Assembly: GCA_022113835.1 (NCBI GenBank) | Contig: JAILWY010000016.1 | Span: 10,571,501-10,635,500 of the forward strand | Length of the DNA: 64,000 nucleotides | Source of the DNA: Atopsyche davidsoni | Taxonomy: Eukaryota; Arthropoda; Insecta; Trichoptera; Hydrobiosidae | Reading direction: 5' to 3' | In this document: piece after piece, positions 12,646 to 24,900 of the stretch | How the letters are laid out: each line of letters opens with the position of its first letter | How positions within the stretch are numbered: the stretch's first letter is position 1 | Position numbers and translations under genes: made by a program | The notes under the pieces: generated by a model | What the model was told of the DNA's origin: nothing | What the model saw: only the letters and a program-made list of their open reading frames with translations | Database searches by the model: none

Positions 12646-14753
12646 CAGCGATCCGATCAATGGTGGGTCGCACTGCTTACGTACAGTGTCGAAATCAAAA
12701 CTTTGCCCAGTAAATTAAACGCAGGGCAGTATAAGCTCCGTGCTTGGTGTTTTGACGGGAGCATTCCTCGCTAAATATAATTCCGAGATCGGAATTTTAT
12801 TTAGGGCCGGATGTTTTGATTGAGTTGGCCGTAAACGCGAGTTCGCCGTGACGTCGGGCGTTATTGCTGGCGACGGGCAGGCAATGTCGATATTTCAGAT
12901 GCAGACGTTTCTCACGGCTTGATAAACCAAATATCCCCTTTGGAAAGCAAACAAAATAAGCCGAGACAAAAATATATCGATAAAACATTATTTTCTTTAT
13001 ATTTGTTTGTAAAATTTTGTTTAGACTATATTTGTAAATTCGGTGCTTGATCGATCACTGTGTACTTTTGTTACTAAGATTTGATGCTTTTATATTTATT
13101 CATGGTTAAAAATTCTACGTTACCGCTATTTGGTCTCATTTAATTAATGTTGAATTGAATTTCGGCACTGCGCTCTGCTACCATCTTCCTATGTCTGCCT
13201 AACATTGAATGATTATTTTTCTCGTGCATGTTTCATATTTAGCCGCTCGTTAAGCTGCTTTATGGAAGTTATATTATATTTTTGTAATTTATGTGCCACA
13301 TAGATTGTCTCCGTTGGATAAAATGTTACCACGATGTTTCCAAAAGTTTCCTTTGTCCTAAGTTTTTTTTACGCCGGATTGTCTCAACCGTCTTTAACGT
13401 CCTGACAAATATTTTGGCGAGAATATTAATAAATCAAGCAAGCACTTAAGTAAAAAGGAATGTGAAATTCTTTATTTTAAGTGTAATATAGTTAAGATTT
13501 ACATTACTGTCGTCATCCAGGCCGTGGTTAAATAGCTCGATTACTAATATCGAAAAGTATTTTTTAATTTATTAGAATGAATAAGTATGATCGATTTCCG
13601 TTTAATGTATAAAAAAATTAAATGAAAATCGATGTTTTGATAAATTAAGCAAAAATCATATTAAACGGTTGGATCCGAGAATAAATCAACATCAGAAATA
13701 TATTCGGATAATATGGCGTACAACATTTATAAACGTCTGACCCACATGTTAGGAATGGTGACCCATTTCTGACTAATACTAACCTATCCCAATCCAACCG
13801 GCCGTGGCCTTGACTAACATGATGTTCATCCTTTTGTCATGACCATAAGAAAGATAATAATTGCATAAATTATTGTCTGAGAGGTCAGATATTATCAAAG
13901 TCAAATTTATAAACTAGCAGACTACAATTTTCATAGAAATACAAGTTAATCAAAATATCAGTAAAAAAATTATGTATATTCTGTTTATACTCGGACTGCA
14001 GCCTCTCCCTCTCCTTGGTGCAGCCAGCACTAAGCAATTGGAAAATTATCCTCGGCGGTTGGCTCATTGAACATGTTTCACACATAAAATATGTTGACAG
14101 GTCTCGGATGGACGAACATGGATGCTTAACCGCTTTTAACTGTGATCGTTAAAATTTAATTACGTATTAAGAAAAAATGTTCATAAAAATGACCCGGCAG
14201 AAACAATCACAGCTAATGAGTGCATGTTAGTCGCGCTGAAAGCGACAAGCTCTGAGTTGTTGTTATTATTAATTTTGTGAATTTTCGTGTTGTATGGATA
14301 ATTAATTATACCTGACCTAATTTAACGGCTGGAGAATTCCTTTAAACTCGGCTCGCTCGGCGTCTCAACGTTTTTTTTTGTGTATATATTTCTGTGCAAA
14401 TATCCTTGGGGACCGAAATGGGGTAAACAAAAAGAGCAGTAAAATGAAAAATGGATGTCTTTGATCTTCACCAGACGGCGCATCAAGATGAAATAGCTCG
14501 TTTAAAAATATGTCGATAAACAAAAATGGGATACGAGCAGTAGAATGCATAGGTATTACTTATTAATTATTTATAACTTAAGAATGGTTATAGCCCGTAT
14601 TTTATAGTATAGCTTTTTGATTCCTTTACTCATAACATTGTTATTAAAAATGTTGGTATCAATACACAAAAGGTGTTTTTTTTTATTGAAAACACTTTAA
14701 ATTTTATTGATATTCACTTTTTAGTAATAATTACAAATAGTTGGGATCTTATT

Positions 14754-16108
14754 CAGTGGTCCCCAACCCTATGTCCGCGGGCACCGTGGCGCCCGCCGAC
14801 TGTTTTGCAACCACGATAGAACAAGTGAGGAGAAAACTATGTGAAAGTATCCCTGATGTTTTTGCGTCGATAAAAGTGAGGAGAAAGCTATGTGAAAGTG
14901 TCCTTGATATTTTTACGTTTATAAAATTGAAGAGAAAGCTATATGAAAGTATCCCTGTTATTTTTTCGTTGGGGAAAGTGACGTTAAATCTATGTGAAAG
15001 TATCCCTGATGTTTTTGCGTCGATGAAAGTGAAAAGAAAGCTATTTGAAAGTGTCCCTGATATTTTTACGTTGATAAAATTGAAGAGAAAGCTATGTGAA
15101 AGTATTCCTGTTATTTTTTCGTTGGGGAAAGTGACGTTAAATCTATGTGAAAATATCCCTGATGTTTTTGCGTCGATAAAACTGAGGAGAAAGCTATGTG
15201 AAAGTGTCCCTGATATTTTTTCGTTGATAAAATTGAAGAGAAAGCTATGTGAAAGTATCCCTGATATTTTTACGTTGATAAAATTGAAGAGAAAGCTATG
15301 TGAAAGTATTCCTGTTATTTTTTCGTTGGGGAAAGTGACGTTAAATCTATGTGAAAATATCCCTGATGTTTTTGCGTCGATAAAAGTGAAAAGAAAGCTA
15401 TTTGAAAGTGTCCCTGATATTTTTACGTTGATAAAATTGAAGAGAAAGCTATGCGAAAGTATCTCTGATGTTTTTGCGTCAATAAAAGTGAAGAGAAAGC
15501 TATGTGAAAGTATCCCTGGTGTTTTTGCGTCGATAAAAGTGAAGAGAAAGCTATGTGAAAGTGTCCCTGATATTTTTACGTTGATAAAAGTGAAGAGAAA
15601 GCTATGTGAAAGTATCCTTGATCTCTAGCTGTCAGGTCTGTCATATCTGTGATGCGATGACTGACCAGGCGATAGCAAATCTTTGATTTCCGACCAAGCA
15701 GGATTGTACGTAAATGTGATGAAAAGATCTGACAGCTCAGAGTTGTTTTTTTGTTGTTGTTATGGCAGCCTGCATTATACAACGGCAACGTCATACTAAT
15801 CAGTGTTTTTTTTGTTGGCAGCCTGCATATACGCGAAAATGTTAGTTCCTTTTTTGAAATGTCAAAATGTTGAATCGTTTGTATGGGAAATGTCGAAAAT
15901 CTACTTATTTAAATAAACCGAATTTGATTATCAATTGTTCAATTTTACTGGCCTCAAACCACCTCAGTATTTTTGACTTTCAAATGAAACCGGTTTGGGG
16001 CACATGGGTACGATGGTTTTAAATATACCTTGATAAAATATATGGTGCCCTCCACCCGACCGGCATTCTAGAATGTGCTCTTGGGTGCAAAAAGGTTGGG
16101 GACCCTTG
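14754..16108. mobile_element. hAT-like non-autonomous element carrying a 51-bp minisatellite (1355 bp)
   Basis: The left end CAGTGGTCCCCAACC and the right end, read on the other strand, CAAGGGTCCCCAACC form terminal inverted repeats. The right flank TCTTATAT and the left flank TCTTATT match as an 8-bp target duplication that has lost one A on the left. About 800 bp of the interior is a minisatellite. The remaining right part is non-coding with a few G/T-rich stretches. No transposase is encoded. Confidence 0.75.
14825..15628 (+). repeat. 51-bp minisatellite, about 16 units, with an open frame
   Basis: The unit encodes 17 residues of the type KRKLCESIPDVFASIKV when read on the plus strand. 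Because 51 is a multiple of 3 and the unit lacks stops, an 888-bp frame (14741-15628) stays open. Unit variants alternate in a higher-order order: types ending FASIKV, FTLIKL and FSLGKV followed by TLNLCE recur as a block three times. It is entirely inside a transposon and starts within its terminal inverted repeat region, so a protein gene is unlikely. Confidence 0.88.
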
Positions 16109-16189
16109 TCTTATATATTGGATCCGTATGTGATATAATATATACTAAATATCTATGGAAGAAAATCATCCTATCTTTTTTATTTACAT

Positions 16190-16220
16190 CACGGCATCTT
16201 CAAGACTTGAAGATGCCGTG
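16190..16220. repeat. 31-nt near-perfect palindrome (hairpin)
   Basis: A 15-bp arm, CACGGCATCTTCAAG, is followed by one base and then its exact complement. It lies 80 bp past the hAT-like element and about 225 bp before the tRNA gene. Confidence 0.9.
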
Positions 16221-16443
16221 TTCGGCGAAAGAGCTCTCGCTACAAGTGAAATTAACGTAGTCTCCAAAACCATTTGGTTTTATTTTATTATAATAAAATG
16301 GAGTATTACAAAATAAATACCAGTTCCATTAATTAAAAATTATATATTTAAGATTTTTAAAATTATTTATACCAAATATGAATATTTCCGATTAAAACTT
16401 TGCTGCTTGATACGGTCCTCAATATATGGCAATGTACATAACA

Positions 16444-16516
16444 GCCCGGATAGCTCAGTCGGTAGAGCATTGGACTTTTAATCCAAGGGTCCAGGGTTCA
16501 AGTCCCTGTTCGGGCG
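16444..16516 (+). tRNA. tRNA-Lys (anticodon UUU)
   Basis: A 73-nt intronless gene. The acceptor stem GCCCGGA pairs with TTCGGGC, with discriminator G. The D arm contains the A box TAGCTCAGTCGGTAGAGCA. The anticodon stem TTGGA/TCCAA encloses the loop CTTTTAA, with anticodon TTT at 16477-16479. The T arm contains GGTTCAAGTCC (B box). No CCA is encoded, as expected in a eukaryotic nuclear gene. All stems pair, so the gene should be functional. It decodes AAA/AAG lysine codons in the cytosol. Confidence 0.97.
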
Positions 16517-16520
16517 AAGA

Positions 16521-16526
16521 TTTTTT
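16521..16526 (+). terminator. RNA polymerase III terminator (T6)
   Basis: A run of six T starts 5 bp after the tRNA-Lys discriminator base, the normal place for Pol III termination. Confidence 0.85.
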
Positions 16527-16529
16527 CTT

Positions 16530-19500
16530 GGACACAGTTTTATCTTATTTTGTACTTGAATGTAATATTTATTTAGTTCAATAATCAAAATAAAATAATT
16601 AATACTCGTGTTTTTAGTCTTCACACTGAAACAGAAGATGGCGCTATATTTTTACTGAATGTTGGACCAATTTTTTTTTGTATTATTATTTTTAACGCAA
16701 TAACTTAAGTTTGATACATTTTTTCGCAAAAATATATGCACACTGTTTTCAATAATGAAAAATTAACTCTTGAAAGTCTGTTACTATGTCTATGTTGCGA
16801 TTTTTTTTAATTGTAATTAATGGTTAAGTTTTTGACCAAAGATGTAAAAATCCTTTTGTTTTTTTTATGTCTACTGGACTTTTTGGAAGATTTATTGCTT
16901 TTTTATATTTTTCCGGAAATAAACCAGAAACTCCCGATTTTATGCAATATTTTTATTATACATTTTGTAATTTAAAAGCTACCTTATAAAGGTTTGAGGG
17001 TCAAAGTACGTATATAAACATCTAAGAGCTTATTTTTAACTGCCTTTGGCATTTTTCTTTATCTCGTCGTAAGATGACCCTTTGAATTTAATCACGATCC
17101 TTTTCAGGGACTTATAACAATAAAACATAGTTAATATTATTCGATATTTTTTTGCACGTTGAAACAAGCATAATTAAAATATAAAGACTCAATTAAAGTT
17201 TAAAATAAATAAGAGGCTTGAAATTTTATTAATATGGACATGAATTCATTCTTAAAAAACTTGTGTATTAGCAATGAATGGGTAATGTTTTTTTTTTACA
17301 GTTTACTCTTTATTTATATGCTGCAGTAATTTATATATTTACAAAATTAAATCTTGTTAATTTTATTTTTAAAAATTACGATGTTAAAATAAAAAAGGTT
17401 TTATTCTTATTGGCAATTATTTTGCATAGCTAGTGTTCATTAATAAAGGTATTATTTAAATGCAAGAGCGCATACCCGCTTTATTGTGTATTAAAATACA
17501 AGGAAGAAAATTAATTTTAATCAAAACCCAACGAGGGAGGGGGGTTAAAAGAATTAATAACTTTCATACCCCGGGGTCATCGTTTAAATTGATCATAATA
17601 ACACAATTAAAAAGCTATCTGGAGTGAAATTCTCGTGCCGGGAACAAACTTCCAAGATAGATTTTATTTATATAAGATATATATACAGAAAATTCTTTAT
17701 TTATTTTATTTAAGTATTTAAAGGTTTAATGTATTCCTACTGTTAATTTATAAATTGAAAATACATTTTCATAAAATAAATTTTAAAAATTCAACCCTTA
17801 AGTAATGATTTTTATCATGATAATAATTCATAAGTGTGACCTGACGCGTATAAATTATATTTTTTAAACAACAATAAATGCGGCTTAACATCCAAGAAAA
17901 AAGTCAAAAATGCTATAACACTGAATATATTCGATCTCAGCGTTCTCCTACGGCTATCACGAAAAAAGTTATCATTACAATCTAATGAGTGTTATACAGA
18001 GTCAGAAGTAAATCCCAGGACATTGATGGCAGTTTGAAAGTTGTCCCATCCTGTGGGAGACTTCCTTTATCTTTTTCAACGGAGCCTGTCAGCTCCATCT
18101 CCCCGAAGAGTCCGCCTTCAGCACAAAAATAGTCCTGAAAGTTCAGATAACTCACCGGAGGTTTTACCGCAAAGACTTATAAAGTATTTAGATCTCATAT
18201 GAATCGAGTTCCCAAAACGTAAAACCGCTTCCGTTTTATTTCATACTTGCTTAGTATTCTGTTTGTAGTTATCAAAATTTTAACTAAGATAATTAAGATA
18301 AATATATTTTTTATATCACACGCAAGTACTATAATGATTAGATTTTTATTTAAAAAAATACGTTTTCTAGTTTTATATACTTGAGTGCAAAATGCTTGAA
18401 AAACACTGAAAGTGTATAAAATTTTATCTATCATTTTGTTAAGTTCTTTGTTCATCATTTGTAAATTATTTTTTTTATAGAGCTTCTTTACTCTAATCGC
18501 TCAGTTGTCAAATATAGAGTTAGAGTAGATTGACACCGTGATAAAATATACACTCTCTAATTACCAAGTATTACAGATCAAGCAGGCATGTTATATATAC
18601 AAATTGCTACGTTATATAATTTGAAATATACATTAATGGTTCCTTGTACACTTGTGATTACATTCATATTTGATATTTTATAAAGCAAGCTTTCCTTCTC
18701 TCTTGGGATATGTAATCCTGTTAAAAAAGCATTTTTAACGGGCAGAAAAAATCGTATCTAAACTTTTAATTGCCAGGCTTGTATTTTCTCGATGTTTTAC
18801 TGCCATAAAAGTAAAGGCCTCACATAGCAGCTCTCATGGGTGAATTCAAAGTGTACGCTGATACATGTACTCGAATATTATACATTATCGCAACATTAAT
18901 ATACTGTTCATAAGTTTTAATTACTTTCCTCAATTAATCGTACTCTAATAAGCTCTGCAACGAGAGTGCAACAGAGGGAACTAAATTTGCTATTGCCTGC
19001 TGAAGCAGAGATGTTTCTGGGAACTTTATTATAATAAGTATACATTTTCAACCCTGTATTAATATTTCTATCAATGTGATTTGTTGATTTTCGGAACAAA
19101 ACAAAACTAACTCAATCTTCGCAAGACTAAAATGAAAACCGAACACATTTAAGTGATAATAATTATGAATATTGTCTGATCGATAATTGTGAAATTAATA
19201 ATATTTCTGCTCGAGTTGTTCGTTCTCTGGTATTTTATTATTGTTACAAAAATAAGGCTTTGTTTCATTTTGACGCCTTCCGTGGAGCCTCCGCAGCCGC
19301 CATCGCCCCGGGCGCCAACAGGGGTAGAAGGCTTTCGGCTTTTTTGTATTCTCTCTTGTCGTCACTCACCCTGTCCTGCCGGGGCCAAATTTTGGTATAC
19401 ATTTATCACTTCATTCCAGTTTGACAACAAAACCTCTCTTTTAAAAATAAAATAATAGCCATTGCATTGCGTAATGCCAAAACTGTAAGACTTTTCGCGG

Positions 19501-20898
19501 CGTCGGGACAAGTAAACAAGGTAAATATTAATTACACTTTTTACCTTGTGTCGGAGAGGGAACAGTGGCGAGAGCGTAATAACTTTTGGTATTGGAATAT
19601 AGAGTGTTTATTTTCAGTCACTAGGAAATGAAATACTAGGAAAACATAAATATTATGCCGTAACTCCTAACCAATACTTACAGTGGATATTATATATATA
19701 TGGCTCACAGTTATAATAAAAACAGTAGTTCATAGAAAAATAATTAATAATATTTTTTTATATTCTACTTTTTTATGTATCTAATTTAATTTCTAACGTG
19801 ACCTACAACTTCTACATAATAGTATCTAGTCTCATTAAGACAGGTACTTACTATTCTGGGTCTTGCTGCAACCACAGACATTTGATTGTTCTTGCTTCAA
19901 CTTTTCTAGACTTAGCCTTGTTCCAGCTATTCCGGTTTATACTCTACCAGAAGCTGTCTAGATCAATTTTTTCTAGTGGCAGGCTCTTCGTTTATATTTT
20001 ATTTTAGTTTACTTAGATATTATAACAAAGAGATTATAATCATATTAATAATAAGATACCGCCAAAGAAGCTGGCAACAGTTTAAAGCGATCGAAGCTAA
20101 TTGCAATTATCTTTTTATCTGGAAAACCCAAAAAAACATGCTTACATCTATAGAACCTTTTTCACGAAGATTTTCGTTTTTATTTTAACTTGCAGATAAT
20201 TTATTATTTTAAAATAAAAATAAATCACTAGTAGGTATCGCGTTGTTTTGGTTATTGTACGTTTTATTTAATCAGTGGCTGTCTAGGGTTTTCAAGTATT
20301 GGCGTAGCACTTTGCAGAAAATGCATGATATTCCTTCTGCTTTTCAAGTATCCACCCTAGAGAAACAAAGTTCTTTTGATTTCCACAACTACCTCTGGTT
20401 CTTTAGAACACCTTCGAAGGTATATTATAACTATTTTGCAACCCTTAAGGAACACAACTTTGCATTAAAGTACATAGAAATATTTTCGGATCAAATAGCT
20501 TTTTGACTATTTGAGACTTTTCAAAAGTTTTTTTGCAATTTTTAGGTGCTTTAAAGATACTTAAACATATTATTAATATATAGCATTTTTATTAAGCATT
20601 AAACGTCTCATTGTAGAGCGGTCTAATAGGATCACCTGTTAGGCTTAAATTGATAGGAGTATAGACAGCAAATCGTTAACTTTAAATACATTGGCCTTCC
20701 AAAGCACTAAGGCATAGCTGTACTCTTTACTTACTCTGGAATATACGGCTGAGTTTTATGACCAAGATATGGGCTTATCTGGTGGAAGCTCCGGGAGATT
20801 TTCATTCCATTTAATGACGCAGACATTTCACTTTTTTGCGTCATTGCTGGCGTAGGATTTACTGGAGAATTTCTCGGAAATATTGGATTCATCCGCGC

Positions 20899-20900
<2 letters not shown>
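16530..20900. other. AT-rich spacer
   Basis: No gene, tRNA or element is recognised. A GC-rich islet at about 19270-19390 (GCCATCGCCCCGGGCGCC) and a smaller one near 20830 are the only compositional breaks. Confidence 0.5.

Positions 20901-20902
<2 letters not shown>

Positions 20903-20936
<34 letters not shown>
20903..20936. repeat. (TA)17 microsatellite
   Basis: An uninterrupted TA dinucleotide run of 34 bp. Confidence 0.95.
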
Positions 20937-20940
<4 letters not shown>

Positions 20941-21915
20941 AGCGATGTTTAAGAACTTGTGATAGCATAAAATATAAAATAGATTATGTGATTATTTTAA
21001 ATACATTTTAATTTAATACATCTAAAAAAATCAATGTATTTTATTATTGAAAGTTTTTTAAAATTATATTAAAGTGTACTTTAAAAATACTAAGAAAACA
21101 ATTATAACAAAATATAGGCGCAATGTCACTAAGTACTTGGACAATTATAATTATGTTCACATCATATATCTAGAATAAAATAATGTTTATAGAACAAAGC
21201 TCATATAGAATCAAAAATACATTTAGAATAACAAACAGTAACAACTACAAAAATACATATTATTATAATTTTAATGATTATTTATAAAACTATACACATT
21301 TCTGCATAATATTTGACATATTTAATAACTGCTCGTATAATATAAATATTTTGACAATGTGAGTATTGATCAAAACATTTCTCGTTGCATCATAAAATAT
21401 ACCATGTAAAATCTACATATAGATGATTGAATAATTAAGTGAAAATGAATTCTATATTTTAAAAATAAAATATATCTAGTAACTTTTTATCAGTATATTT
21501 AATAAATATATAATTTTATTCGATCGATGCACTTATAATCAAAGTATAACGAACCTAAAGCGTACCTTATAAGTTTTTATATATTTTATTCAAACGTATA
21601 TATTATCCTAAATTATTTTTCAAAATATGCATAAAAGTATAATTTATTTTATTCATGTGTTCATCGTCAGTTATATTAGATAATTTTTATATCGCTTCTT
21701 TAAAACCAATACAATAAATGTCTTATATGGAGCTCAACCATCGCTTGTACTATTTGGCTATTGCTACATATAACATAGTTATAAAACCTTCACGTTTATA
21801 AAAACTAAAGTATATAATTATATTCTTATGGTTTGATGGCGTCATAGTCTACGTTTTTAATAATTATTATATCAATAATCTATTAATCTAAGGTTATAAT
21901 AATATATGTGAAATT
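20937..21915. other. AT-rich 3' flank of the minus-strand esterase
   Basis: No coding sequence. A TTTATT at 21643 (AATAAA on the minus strand) could serve as poly(A) signal for the KEEL-ended gene, giving a 3' UTR of about 270 bp. No closer canonical signal was seen. Confidence 0.4.
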
Positions 21916-24900
21916 TTAGAGTTCTTCTTTTGGAGCTACAGTTTTGTGTGTTTTTACATAATTTGAAAATACTTTATCCCAAAAAGCAATTTTTTCAACT
22001 CCAGGATATGTTTCCATCGTTAAGTTTGTATTGATATCCAGCAGATGATGATGATTGTAATACGCAGGTATCCAGGTCATCCCTTGGAGAACTGGATCTT
22101 CTATTGGAGTCGGATCCCTGCAAACAATTTATTATATTTATTTATTGAATAGATGACTTTTTATATTTTAAAAGGATTAATCTAACAACAGCTGTCGGAA
22201 GCGAAAAATCATATTTTATAACCTTATTTAAATTAAATAGCGTATGAATTTATTATACTATAAAATCATGACTTGAAAAGAGATTGAAATTTTAAACTCG
22301 AAAATATATATCAGGTAATCATCGTTAGGCTTCAAAAACAGTTAAATCTTAAATTTCATTTAACAAGATCTAATCATAAAGGTTCAAAAACTTTATATAA
22401 CATGAATAAACGCGTGTTCAACATATATATTTAGTTTACGCTTTTTCAAATGAATCATATAACGTATACTTTCAATGCCTCAAACATGAATGAAGTTGAG
22501 TTACATTAAGGAACCCCTAAAAATGAACTTATACGTAATCTATTTACGTACCCGAATTTGGCGAAGTTCGCCCACATTCTGACAATCCTTTTAGTCAAGA
22601 TGAGTTCTTCCGGAATCTTCTCAGTTTCGTGAAGCTGGTCGTACGTTTCCTCCATCTTCCCGCACTTGAAGAGGTAACAAATCTCGTCTCCGTTCGATGC
22701 TCCCTTCACAGACGCCGAGTCGGACATAACGGCTTTCTTGAAGTAATTCAAAACACCATCGAAAGAGAACCTGTAGTAGTACACGGGCACATCCGACATT
22801 TCCAAGTGCTGGTTCAGGGTCTTGGCGACGGGGTAGAACACCCCGTCTGAAACGTAATCGACGAATTCATTCATCGAAGTGTTTCTTATGACTCCGTCTT
22901 TGAAATAAAACTTCTTTATCTCCGTGGCGAGTCTTTTGTATTCTTGCGAGTTGTATTTGAATCTCAGCTCTCGCATCGGAACTGAAAACTGAAAGTTGTA
23001 ATTCAGTTTATCTAAAATTTCAGGATTGTTGATCAGAGACCTCAAGTACACAATTGCTTCTTTTGAATTGTAACCGATCATTAGGGGTATGCTAGGATTT
23101 GGGTATTGTTTATTTTTAAACATACTATCGGGAAAATCAGTAAGGAATGCAGTGCCATTGCGATTATTTTCAATGCAAGGCCCAAAAGGTATGATGCTTT
23201 TTTGCGCGTCTCTGACTTCAGTACTGTCGAATGTTCTGGGAGCAGCTTTGACTAGTTCAAATGCGTCTATCTTTTTAAGATTTTCAAGTACTTCTTTGGG
23301 ATCTGATGCGTCTTTTTTCAATAACTTTGCTAGAGTGAATGCCCTTTTCTTTTGGTTTTCTCCGAAAAGTTGAGGCAGCTTATGCACGCCACTCTGGCAA
23401 ATGGCCCTGGTGAACAGCCCTTCTCCCATGGGCGAATACAAAAGCATCGAAACCGTTGCACCTCCTGCGTTATTACCGAAGACTGTAACTTCTTTTTTAT
23501 CGCCATTAAAAGCGTGTATATTTTCTTGGACCCATTCCAAAGCCATCACGATATCTTTCAAGCCCATATTTCCGGGCAAAAGTTCATCTTCTAGGCTCAT
23601 GAAGCCAAGTACGCCAAGTCGATAGTTGACTGTGACGAGAATCACATTTTCGTTCATGAAATTTTCAGGTCCGAATAGTTCCGTACTTCCGGATCCCGAC
23701 GAGAAGCCTCCGCCGTGAATCCAGAACATGACGGCTAATTTTTTTCCATCTTCGCTTTTTAGTCTCGGCGTGTACACATTAAGGACCAAACAATCTTCGC
23801 TCCCATGGGGCTGTCCATCGAATATCACGTGCTTCTGAGGGCATTTTCTTGCATCGCTTGTGGCGTTGAGAACTCCTTCCCATTTTTCTAACTTCTTCGG
23901 TGGCTAGAAAATACAATACATACAATCAATCCACAATGCACAAACAACACTTCAGTGTGTTACTCATGACACTATATTAGAAAAACGGTCGAAAACCTCT
24001 GAAATTTACGTTTGATATATTTTTTGTATAATACCTCCGTTTTTTATTATACGTGTATTGTTAGAAAATTATAACGTTAAAAACAATCCCGAGTCTCTAA
24101 ATTACAATAAAATTTAGCCGTGTTTCTAAAAGAACTTTATTGTTAATAACTATTACAGAAGCGTAACTTATTATTTTTTTGAAAAATTAAGTATCATTAT
24201 AAAATATTTTAATATATGCGTTTAAACCAGGATATTAGAATATTATTTTTTTTATTGTTTAATTTCCTTCTCTACGTGATTTACGTGACCTCTACGTTAA
24301 TTTTATAATTTTATGGTGTTTTTAAGTATGTCTTGACTTTTCTATTGGACATAAACATTATAATCAATTTTGATTGTTTGTTCTTGGTTGTCAATGACTT
24401 GATTGTTCGAGTACATAAAATTTTCCCGTCACTAGTCGGCACTAATTTAGTTTTTACCTTCACCGAAGAAATAAAACCTATCTAGAATTCATACGCACAA
24501 ATGTTACAACTTTTTTATTACGCAGCGTTATTGATACGGAGTTATACTAACTGTGACCTCTCATAATATTTAATAATGTATCGACGGAGATGAAAAAAAT
24601 ATTATTTCCTCGCAACTACAATTTTATTTCGACAAGTTTATAGATTTGACATACATATTGACAGATGCGTATCTCAAAGAAACACAACATTTATGAAAGT
24701 CATTTCGATCGCATTATTTGATTTCATTGTATACAATTTAACTATATTAACCTCATTTACAAATTATTATTCTAACCCTAATAATGTAATTATAATTATA
24801 TACATTTGATATAATTTTTTTCACATTTGATCACTTTTTATTCATAATATAAAATGCATTATTTTCCCTGTTTCATAAAACATTTTTGCTGCATAGCCTA

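Noticed and set aside
14741..15628. 295-codon frame as a protein gene
   Set aside because: It is produced by a 51-bp minisatellite without stops, lies inside a hAT-like element and begins in its terminal repeat region. No expression evidence can be seen.
22629..23625. Plus-strand frames across 22.6-23.6 kb as genes
   Set aside because: They are antisense shadows of exon 2 of the minus-strand esterase, which has the conserved motifs.
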